Made by a program: the position numbers and the translations under genes. From contig CAKRON010000100.1 of NCBI GenBank assembly GCA_934373455.1, positions 1 through 9,248 of the forward strand: a stretch of 9,248 nt of DNA, read 5' to 3'. This stretch comes from an uncultured Marvinbryantia sp. Lineage in GTDB: Bacteria > Bacillota > Clostridia > Lachnospirales > Lachnospiraceae. Shown here in pieces: positions 1 to 5,570 of the stretch (positions are counted from its first letter, which is position 1; the number at the start of each line of letters is the position of its first letter). The notes below the pieces were generated by a model that saw only the letters and a program-made list of their open reading frames with translations, did not search any database and was not told the origin of the DNA.

Positions 1-603
1 ATCTAAGTCCAGACCTTCACTTTTCAAAAATGCGCTCATAACAAGTTCAGGCTTTAAATTGGCAGCGCTTCCGGTTGCCAGTGTCATATGCACTTTATCA
101 TCTTTCACAGACAACTGATAAATCATCGGTCGAATATCTGTTTCCACTTCGCTTTTCTTTGTCTTTTTCAGAACCAGAATACTGTCTTTTTGGATAAATT
201 CTTCCAGCTTACTCTGCCAGTCTCCTTCTGGTTCATAACCTGGACGAAACGATACCGTATAATCAGCAGCAGCTACAAGAGACATTGCTTTTCCGGCCTT
301 GCCTTCTTCAATCTGTCGAAAACTTAAAACTTTCATGCCTTCCACCATCACTTCATTTAACTGACGGATGGCATCTTCAGATGAAACAGGTGTACGAATT
401 TCAATATCCATATATTCTCCGTCGCTGGTTAAACCAACGCCAAGTGGGGCTGCAAATGACATAATCATATGTGGACTGAATCCTTCAGTAAAGGCAATGT
501 CTATGTGGGCACGACGCATGGCTTTCTGAAAATACCGCATAATATCCAGGTGCCCGATAAATCTCATCACGCCTTGTTTGGAAAATTTAATTCTGATTTT
601 CAA
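1..603 (-). CDS. TIGR03936/DUF2344 radical SAM-associated protein (3' end cut by window)
   Basis: 201 codons are visible and the C-terminus runs off the left edge. The start is TTG (603-601), chosen because AGGAGGT at 617-611 sits 7 nt upstream and because translation from it gives the hallmark family N-terminus: KIRIKFSKQG, then RFIGHLD, RRAHIDIAFTEGFSPH and SFAAPLGVG. These match the conserved pattern of TIGR03936, a family named for its link to a radical SAM protein and sometimes fused to it. The reading frame overlaps the end of the radical SAM gene by 17 nt, so the two are almost certainly translationally coupled and work together. The biochemical role of the family is not established to my knowledge; the usual neighbourhood of RNase G/E and ribosomal protein genes hints at RNA or ribosome-related modification, which is inference. 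Family assignment is confident, function is not. Confidence 0.9.
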   Translation of the reverse strand, partial: MKIRIKFSKQGVMRFIGHLDIMRYFQKAMRRAHIDIAFTEGFSPHMIMSFAAPLGVGLTSDGEYMDIEIRTPVSSEDAIRQLNEVMVEGMKVLSFRQIEEGKAGKAMSLVAAADYTVSFRPGYEPEGDWQSKLEEFIQKDSILVLKKTKKSEVETDIRPMIYQLSVKDDKVHMTLATGSAANLKPELVMSAFLKSEGLDLD

Positions 604-2452
604 AGCAGACACCTCCTTTATAACATGCTGCACCGCAGCCGGTACATTTCTGGCGGCAATTCACGGTTACTTCTTCCTGATGGGCCTTTTCCCATTCTTT
701 TAATAAATGTTTCTTCGTTACACCGATCTGAATAAAATCCCATGGCAGTTTTTCTTCCAGGCTTCTTTCTCTGTGTACATAAAAATTCATATCTGCTCCG
801 GTACGTTCCAGCGCATCTACCCATTTTTGATAATCAAATGTTTCTGACCACGCATCATAAATTCCACCGTGTTCATAGACATCTAAAAGAACTTCTGCCA
901 CTTTTCGATCGCCTCTGGCCAACAGCCCTTCCAATACCGATACATCTGCCTCATGCCAGTTGTAACGGATACTCTTTTTATTCAACTGATCTTTGATTTC
1001 ATGATTGACTGTTCTTGCACTTCCAAGGAACTCATCCATCGTACACATTCTTGCCCACTGAAATGGAGTAAATGGCTTTGGTACGAAGAAAGATGTGCTG
1101 ACTGTAATCTGACATTTTCCATTTCTCTGATCTTTTGGAATCTCGTAATAACGCTCTGCTATTTTTTCAGCCAGGTGGGCAATTTCTTTCTGATCTTCCT
1201 CTGTCTCTGTTGGCAGTCCAAGCATAAAATACAACTTTACTTTATTCCATCCGCCTTCAAAAGCTTCTCCGGCGCCCTTAATTATAATTTCTTCTGTCAG
1301 ACCTTTATTGATGACATCTCGCAGTCTCTGGGATCCTGCTTCCGGTGCAAAGGTCAGGCTGCTCTTTCTGACATCCTGTACTTTGTTCATAACATCCAGA
1401 GAAAAGGCATCAATTCGCAGAGACGGCAGGGATATATTTACTCCTCGCTGTCTGCATTCATCGATCAGAAAATTTACCAGTTCCGGAAGCTGTGAATAAT
1501 CACTGGAGCTCAAGGAACTCAAAGAGATTTCTTCATGCCCTGTGGATTCCAGCATAGCAATCGCTGTTTTTTTCAGCATTTCCACATCACGTTCTCTGGT
1601 CGGACGATACAGCATGCCAGCCTGGCAGAAACGACATCCTCGAATACATCCCCTCTGAATCTCCAGAACCACACGATCCTGAGTAGCCTTTATAAATGGA
1701 ACAATCGGTGCCGTCGGATAGGTAGCATCCGACAAATCCATTACAATTTGTTTTTCGATCTGTTCCGGTACACCCTCTCGATTCGGTGCAAAATCTGCAA
1801 TGGTTCCGTCTTCGTTATAAGTTACATCATAGAACATCGGTGCATAGATACCAGGAATCTGGGATGCACGATATAAAAATTCTGTTCTTCCCACTCCGGC
1901 TTTCTTGCATTCTTTATATAAATCTATCAGTTTAAAATATACGGTTTCCCCTTCACCAATATAAAATAGGTCAAAAAATTCTGCCAACGGCTCCGGATTA
2001 TAACTACATGGTCCACCTCCGATTACAATCGGACAGTCTTCGCCTCGCTCTTTTGCCCGCAGTGGAATCTGACTCAAATCAATGACCTGCAGAATATTGG
2101 TATAGCACATCTCATACTGGATGGTGATGCCAAGGAAGTCAAACTCCCTGATCGGATCCTGGGATTCCAGTGCAAACAGTGGAATATTCTGTTCTCGCAT
2201 TAACTTGTCCAAATCTACCCATGGGGAATAGACACGTTCACACCAGATGTCTTCTCTCTTATTAAACATATCGTAGAGAATCTGAATGCCAAGATGGGAC
2301 ATACCAATCTCATAGACATCTGGGAAACACATGGCAAACCGGACATCAATCTTTTCTTTATCCTTCATCACTGAGTTCACTTCATTGCCGATATAACGCG
2401 CCGGCTTCTCAATACTCAGTAAAATCTCATCGCTTAACGCTAATTTTCTCAT
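587..2452 (-). CDS. TIGR03960-family radical SAM protein (YgiQ/B12-binding-like)
   Basis: Translation gives 621 residues from the ATG at 2452, the usual size for the family. I prefer this start to the ATG at 2473 because AAAGGA lies 5 nt upstream at 2463-2458 and the protein then begins MRKLALSDEI, as relatives do. Residues about 20-180 form a Rossmann-like region resembling B12-binding domains (ending IGGGPCSYNPEPLAEFFD and GEGE), but I see no D-x-H-x-x-G cobalamin motif. The radical SAM core follows, with the 4Fe-4S motif CIRGCRFC at C269, C273 and C276. The extreme C-terminus holds a second cysteine cluster, C599, C603, C606, C610 and C617, which could bind another iron-sulfur cluster or zinc. 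The gene has its own promoter and leads the operon with the DUF2344 gene. The substrate is unknown; a role in RNA or ribosome modification is inference. Confidence 0.92.
   Translation of the reverse strand: MRKLALSDEILLSIEKPARYIGNEVNSVMKDKEKIDVRFAMCFPDVYEIGMSHLGIQILYDMFNKREDIWCERVYSPWVDLDKLMREQNIPLFALESQDPIREFDFLGITIQYEMCYTNILQVIDLSQIPLRAKERGEDCPIVIGGGPCSYNPEPLAEFFDLFYIGEGETVYFKLIDLYKECKKAGVGRTEFLYRASQIPGIYAPMFYDVTYNEDGTIADFAPNREGVPEQIEKQIVMDLSDATYPTAPIVPFIKATQDRVVLEIQRGCIRGCRFCQAGMLYRPTRERDVEMLKKTAIAMLESTGHEEISLSSLSSSDYSQLPELVNFLIDECRQRGVNISLPSLRIDAFSLDVMNKVQDVRKSSLTFAPEAGSQRLRDVINKGLTEEIIIKGAGEAFEGGWNKVKLYFMLGLPTETEEDQKEIAHLAEKIAERYYEIPKDQRNGKCQITVSTSFFVPKPFTPFQWARMCTMDEFLGSARTVNHEIKDQLNKKSIRYNWHEADVSVLEGLLARGDRKVAEVLLDVYEHGGIYDAWSETFDYQKWVDALERTGADMNFYVHRERSLEEKLPWDFIQIGVTKKHLLKEWEKAHQEEVTVNCRQKCTGCGAACYKGGVCFENQN
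611..617 (-). promoter_or_regulatory. Ribosome binding site deciding the TTG start of the DUF2344 gene
   Basis: The minus strand reads AGGAGGT here, 7 nt before the TTG at 603. It lies inside the last codons of the radical SAM gene, so ribosomes finishing that gene arrive at this site. Confidence 0.8.
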
Positions 2453-2490
2453 ACTTTTCCTTTCAGAAATCATCCTAATAACGGGTACGC

Positions 2491-2510
2491 GTGAAAACCT
2501 ATTTTTTCAC
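2491..2510 (-). repeat. Inverted repeat in the 5' leader of the radical SAM gene
   Basis: A perfect 7-bp inverted repeat, GTGAAAA - 6 nt - TTTTCAC on the minus strand, lies a few bases downstream of the predicted transcription start (about 2513). It could be an operator or a short 5' hairpin on the mRNA. It is not followed by a T-run, so it is not an obvious terminator. Its function is unproven. Confidence 0.45.
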
Positions 2511-2519
2511 AGTATTCCT

Positions 2520-2548
2520 ATTATATACGGAATATAGAGGAAGTTCAA
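2520..2548 (-). promoter_or_regulatory. Sigma-A type promoter for the radical SAM / DUF2344 operon
   Basis: On the minus strand, TTGAAC (2548-2543) and a perfect TATAAT (2525-2520) are separated by exactly 17 bp. Transcription should start near 2513, giving a leader of about 60 nt before the ATG at 2452. The promoter sits just beyond the terminator of the upstream ATPase gene, so the operon has independent expression. Confidence 0.85.
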
Positions 2549-2569
2549 GGGCAAATAAAGTCTTCATAT

Positions 2570-2600
2570 GTAAAAATATTGCCCGGACGAATCCGGGCAA
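2570..2600 (-). terminator. Rho-independent terminator of the AAA ATPase gene
   Basis: Read on the minus strand, a perfect 9-bp stem (TTGCCCGGA pairing with TCCGGGCAA) encloses a TTCG tetraloop and is followed by TATTTTTA. The stem begins 5 nt after the ATPase stop codon (2608-2606). Position and structure mark it as that gene's terminator. Confidence 0.88.
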
Positions 2601-2605
2601 CATCA

Positions 2606-3787
2606 TTAACTTTCACACCACTGTCTGTATTCATCCAGCCTCTGGATATATCCTGCAAATTCAGGAACGGTAAAATCCAGTTCTTTGTATCTTACCGGAT
2701 AGATAATTCCTTTATTGATTAGCTGCGCTCTGGTTGTGGAAATAGAATTTACATTTTTATGAAGATTTTTTGCAACATTGGAAATCGTACAAGGCAACTC
2801 GCCACATTTTACCATTGCAAAGACAAATTTTTTATCCGTCTGGGCACATCTCTCATATCTTGATTTGAAGAATCCTTCATCTAATGTTTTCAGAAAGTCA
2901 GATATACAGGACTCTACATTTGAAATCTCGATCTTGTCAGAATCTGTTTTTTTATATACAATTTGGCAAAGCTGCTGAATAAAGAATGGATAACCTTTCG
3001 TAACATCTATGATTTTCGCAACAGCATCTTCTGTATAGGATACATGGAATTTTTTAGCAGGTTCCTCAATTGCTTTTTTAGCCTGATCGTATGTTAAAGA
3101 ATCTACCTGTTTATACAAAAACAGTCTTTCTGAATAGGACTTTTCATCAGAAAGCATTTTATATATTTTAGGGAGTCCGGCGCCCACTACCATCACCGGA
3201 TATCCTAACTGATTCGTCCGGTGAAGGGCTGCTATCAAAGATCCAAGCTGGTTCTGCTTCATATATTGAATCTCGTCAATAAAGAAACAGATCGGAGTCT
3301 CTGTTTTCTGCGCAGTCTCTCCAATCGTGGTAAATACATCTGTCAGGCTCTGAGTCAGATTACTGGAAAGGTACAATTCTCTGTCCTGCAGGGAAAGTGA
3401 AAATGTATTGTCATTTGGATTAAATGAAATCATCAGGGACTTGATGGCATCCAACGGCTTCTGCACTAAGTGCTTAAATTTTTCTTTTGCACTTACTGTT
3501 CTTAAAAATGCCTGAGAGCATTCTGCTATCTGTGATATAAAATCATTTCTCTCTTCGATCTCGATATGTTTGCAAAAAATTCCTTTTTCTTCGGCAATAC
3601 TTTGAAGTTTATTGATTAATACCGTTTTTCCCACTCCACGAAGTCCGCTGAATATAATAGACTGCGTTGGAATATTCAATGTCAAAGCCTCAAACATTTG
3701 CTCCACATTCTGAATATCTTCATCTCTTCCCGCTATATATCCAGGCATTAATCCCGCACCCGGTCTGTATGGATTAATCTTAAACAT
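2606..3787 (-). CDS. AAA/STAND-like ATPase with probable C-terminal winged helix
   Basis: The product is 393 residues from the ATG at 3787, which has GGAGGT 7 nt upstream (3800-3795); the in-frame GTG at 3796 lies inside that site and is unlikely to be used. The N-terminus NPYRPGAGLMPGYIAGRDED is typical of a bacterial Orc/STAND-like ATPase family. Walker A is GLRGVGKT (about 48-55) and Walker B is FFIDE (168-172). SYSERLFLYK (about 217-226) may carry the trans-acting arginine, and GYPFFIQQLCQ (about 265-275) is a typical lid-helix motif. The last 80 residues, with a predicted helix-turn-helix at about 322-372, look like a winged-helix DNA- or protein-binding domain. The protein is cytosolic with no signal peptide. 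It has its own promoter and terminator and no evident partner. The family contains proteins of many roles (regulators, mobile-element or defence ATPases), so I do not assign one. Confidence 0.85.
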   Translation of the reverse strand: MFKINPYRPGAGLMPGYIAGRDEDIQNVEQMFEALTLNIPTQSIIFSGLRGVGKTVLINKLQSIAEEKGIFCKHIEIEERNDFISQIAECSQAFLRTVSAKEKFKHLVQKPLDAIKSLMISFNPNDNTFSLSLQDRELYLSSNLTQSLTDVFTTIGETAQKTETPICFFIDEIQYMKQNQLGSLIAALHRTNQLGYPVMVVGAGLPKIYKMLSDEKSYSERLFLYKQVDSLTYDQAKKAIEEPAKKFHVSYTEDAVAKIIDVTKGYPFFIQQLCQIVYKKTDSDKIEISNVESCISDFLKTLDEGFFKSRYERCAQTDKKFVFAMVKCGELPCTISNVAKNLHKNVNSISTTRAQLINKGIIYPVRYKELDFTVPEFAGYIQRLDEYRQWCES

Positions 3788-3812
3788 TACGTTCACCTCC
3801 GTCTTTTCTTAT

Positions 3813-3841
3813 AGTCTAACGCAACTTTACGTATGTTTCAA
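3813..3841 (-). promoter_or_regulatory. Probable sigma-A promoter for the AAA ATPase gene
   Basis: On the minus strand, TTGAAA (3841-3836) is followed after 17 bp by TAGACT (3818-3813), a weaker -10 that matches TATAAT at four of six positions. Transcription would start near 3806, giving a very short leader that still contains the GGAGGT site. The -35 and spacing are good; the -10 is not ideal. Confidence 0.5.
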
Positions 3842-3872
3842 CTTAAAATCGCTGCTGATCGCAGGAAAATTC

Positions 3873-3891
3873 CTATAAATTATAATTATAG
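3873..3891. repeat. AT-rich inverted repeat upstream of the ATPase promoter
   Basis: CTATAA and TTATAG form a 6-bp inverted repeat around 7 nt, about 30 bp upstream of the ATPase -35 box. It could act as an UP-like AT-rich element or operator. The rest of this 150-bp gap (3788-3937) shows only weak hairpins (CTGC-5 nt-GCAG at 3852-3864; AGGAA-2 nt-TTCCT at 3863-3874). I find no convincing terminator for the lipoprotein gene upstream. Confidence 0.3.
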
Positions 3892-3937
3892 AAAAAGCAC
3901 AGCATATATCATTAACTTTTCCTTTTTCATGAATGTC

Positions 3938-4690
3938 TTATTTTTTTCCCTTCTTTTTCCACTGCGTTCCACCAATAGCCATAATCAATATTGCTATAAA
4001 CGCCACTGTTTCATATATTTGTACACCGGTATTTACCGGACTATCATCAATAAAACGTTCATTTGACTGAAGGACTTCATTCATCGCCATCAAATCCATA
4101 AAATCTATGTACGCGATTTCTGTCCGATCAATTTTAAAAACAGTCCGGTAAATATTCGTATAATTGATTTCCAGCAGACTTACGCCGTCTCTGCTGATCC
4201 TTCCGGTTCCAATCCGGTTGCCGTCTCCGTCATACAGTTCCCATGCGCCCTTGCTGCCGAAATAGTCCAGCATCGTGCCATCTGTATCCAGAAAAACCAG
4301 AAATGGATCCCTGCTGCCATCCTCCATATCCAGATACCGTTCCTGTGCATATCCCAGGCAGTTCCCATCTGCGTCATAATAGCCGTATCCGGTAGAAGAC
4401 TTTTCGCCTTTTACGTCAGATGTATAATCAACAGAAAACCATTCCTGGTCATCTATATAGACCGTATTCCACTTCACATAACCGGCTACCTTTCCATCTG
4501 CCAAAATCTTTGTTTCTCTGCGTTTGGAATACAGATCTGTATAGATCTCAATGGTAGATGCCGTATTCAATGCTTCTTTCGCCTCATCCACACTGGCAAA
4601 TTCCATTTCCGGGGTGTCTCTGCCACATCCGGTCAGCAAAAAAATGACCAGTAACAGCAATATACTATTGCTCCATTTTCTCTTTTGCAA
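3938..4690 (-). CDS. Predicted lipoprotein with D-x-D-G repeats and C-terminal membrane helix
   Basis: I do not recognise this 250-residue protein. The start is TTG (4690-4688), with GGGGGAG 5 nt upstream and no in-frame ATG before the nearest upstream stop. The first 22 residues are a lipoprotein signal peptide: basic MQKRK, a hydrophobic run, then the lipobox LTGC with C22 as the predicted lipidated cysteine. The body holds three short related units, YYDADGNCLGYA (104-115), FLDTDGTMLDYF (133-144) and LYDGDGNRIGTG (152-163), each an aromatic or aliphatic residue followed by D-x-D-G. They look like beta-hairpin repeats and might bind calcium, which is inference. A second hydrophobic segment (about 225-241) and a KKKGKK tail indicate a C-terminal membrane helix ending in the cytoplasm, so the protein would be anchored at both ends. 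It follows the exported-protein gene by 30 nt and is probably co-transcribed with it. Confidence 0.8.
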   Translation of the reverse strand: MQKRKWSNSILLLLVIFLLTGCGRDTPEMEFASVDEAKEALNTASTIEIYTDLYSKRRETKILADGKVAGYVKWNTVYIDDQEWFSVDYTSDVKGEKSSTGYGYYDADGNCLGYAQERYLDMEDGSRDPFLVFLDTDGTMLDYFGSKGAWELYDGDGNRIGTGRISRDGVSLLEINYTNIYRTVFKIDRTEIAYIDFMDLMAMNEVLQSNERFIDDSPVNTGVQIYETVAFIAILIMAIGGTQWKKKGKK

Positions 4691-4695
4691 ATCAA

Positions 4696-4702
4696 CTCCC
4701 CC
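4696..4702 (-). promoter_or_regulatory. Ribosome binding site deciding the TTG start of the lipoprotein gene
   Basis: The minus strand reads GGGGGAG here, 5 nt before the TTG at 4690. The translated signal peptide begins correctly from this codon, and upstream in-frame sequence has no ATG before a stop. Confidence 0.65.
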
Positions 4703-4720
4703 TCTTCTTGCAAGATATCG

Positions 4721-5506
4721 TTATGATTCTGTTTGTGGATTCCAGGAATTCTGCTCTAATTTTTGCAGCAGCTCTTCCAGAGTAACGGTGTATGCTACTT
4801 TTACGTCACTGTTTTTTTGGATAATAAATTCAGAAAGACCGTAGTCTTCGCCATTGTCTGCCCAGTCATAGGTGTATCCCAGTCTGGTCCATGGATATTT
4901 TCCATCAAAATAGCTGGAGATAATATTCGCATCAAACCACTCTTTATATTCTGCACTGACATCATCAGAAAAAGAATCTGTCATTTCTGTTGTCTCGATA
5001 TCAGAGACATATGCCGGTCGGAAAATATCTTCCGGATTTGCCCACATGGCCGTAAAGTAATTAGATTCATTATCCGGGCGCAGACCGATTAATTCTTTCA
5101 TTCTTGTCTGCCAGTCTGTCACACTCTCTTTGTTTTCCTGATACCAGTCTTCCAGTTCACCGCCTGTAAATGTCCATACATTTCCCCATTCCAGTGTTAC
5201 GTTGGCACCGTCTGGATAACTGTCCGGATATTTATGAAAGGTATAGAGAAGGATTCTCCCATCTTCATCACAGACAGAATATTCTTCACCCTTTGCCAGA
5301 CTTATTACCGGAAGGATTTCATTCTCTTCGATGATCATTGCATCTTCTACCGCATCGTTGAAAAGTGTCTGTAAATCCGTTTCATTTTCTGCTGAAAGAT
5401 TTGTTTCTTCTTCTGCATGAACGCTTATAATTGTGTTACCTGACAATGTGATGGCAGGGATCAGCAGCATATTCATGATTATTATATTCCGTAATTTATG
5501 TTTCAT
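4721..5506 (-). CDS. Exported protein of unknown function
   Basis: I do not recognise this 261-residue protein. I place the start at the ATG at 5506, which has AAAAGGA 9 nt upstream (5522-5516). An ATG at 5515 is too close to that site, and a possible TTG at 5551 lies inside promoter repeats. Residues 1-31 form a signal peptide: KHKLRN, a hydrophobic core (about 8-28), and cleavage predicted after SVHA. The mature part starts very acidic (EEETNLSAENETDLQ) and is rich in Trp, Tyr, Asp and Glu, with a single cysteine (C79). The C-terminal third contains YPWTRLGYTYDWADNGEDYG (204-223) and a final strand-helix segment ending in EELLQKLEQNSW. There is no lipobox, sortase signal or second membrane segment, so it is likely secreted or loosely wall-associated. 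It lies 60 nt after the transporter gene and 30 nt before the lipoprotein gene; a functional link to the latter is inferred from position only. Confidence 0.78.
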   Translation of the reverse strand: MKHKLRNIIIMNMLLIPAITLSGNTIISVHAEEETNLSAENETDLQTLFNDAVEDAMIIEENEILPVISLAKGEEYSVCDEDGRILLYTFHKYPDSYPDGANVTLEWGNVWTFTGGELEDWYQENKESVTDWQTRMKELIGLRPDNESNYFTAMWANPEDIFRPAYVSDIETTEMTDSFSDDVSAEYKEWFDANIISSYFDGKYPWTRLGYTYDWADNGEDYGLSEFIIQKNSDVKVAYTVTLEELLQKLEQNSWNPQTES

Positions 5507-5532
5507 AGGTTTCATTCCTTTTCTGTTCAGTG

Positions 5533-5545
5533 TGTTATGATAACA
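5533..5545. promoter_or_regulatory. Operator-like palindrome over the -10 box
   Basis: TGTTAT-G-ATAACA is a perfect 6-bp inverted repeat around one base. It covers the predicted -10 element (TATCAT, minus strand) of the exported-protein gene. A protein bound here would block RNA polymerase, so an operator is plausible, but no regulator gene can be matched to it. Confidence 0.45.
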
Positions 5546-5566
5546 TGTCAATTAATAACACGTCAA
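5537..5566 (-). promoter_or_regulatory. Probable promoter for the exported protein / lipoprotein pair
   Basis: On the minus strand, TTGACG (5566-5561) and TATCAT (5542-5537) are separated by 18 bp; each matches the sigma-A consensus at five of six positions. Transcription would begin near 5530, about 24 nt before the ATG at 5506. The -35 lies immediately after the transporter stop codon, so these two genes can be expressed separately from the upstream cassette, although no terminator separates them from it. Confidence 0.55.
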
Positions 5567-5570
5567 TTAA
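5541..5570. repeat. Tandem 15-bp direct repeat spanning the transporter stop codon
   Basis: Two directly adjacent copies, TAACATGTCAATTAA (5541-5555) and TAACACGTCAATTAA (5556-5570), differ at one base. The second copy includes the transporter stop codon and the -35 box; the first overlaps the palindrome at 5533-5545. The arrangement could be a regulator-binding array or a local duplication. Confidence 0.7.

Noticed and set aside
88..735. Plus-strand open frames at the left end
   Set aside because: They are antisense to the DUF2344 and radical SAM genes, whose minus-strand translations match known families.
953..1495. 180-codon open frame on the plus strand
   Set aside because: It lies fully antisense to the conserved radical SAM core, its product is rich in Cys, Trp and Phe with no recognisable domain, and no ribosome site stands out. 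It is a shadow of the real gene.
2452..2473. Upstream ATG at 2473 as the radical SAM start
   Set aside because: The only purine-rich stretch abuts the ATG directly, whereas the ATG at 2452 has AAAGGA at 5 nt and gives the family-like N-terminus. The longer form cannot be fully excluded.
3876..3890. TATAAT-like boxes (minus strand) upstream of the ATPase gene as a second promoter
   Set aside because: No acceptable -35 lies 16-18 bp upstream; the AT-rich run is better explained as part of the inverted repeat or upstream element.
3797..3937. Possible terminator for the lipoprotein gene
   Set aside because: Only AT-rich or 4-5 bp hairpins are present and none is followed by a proper T-run at the right spacing.
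3833..4066. 77-codon plus-strand frame starting in the intergenic gap
   Set aside because: It overlaps the 3' end of the lipoprotein gene antisense and the product is a low-complexity aromatic/basic sequence; no convincing ribosome site.
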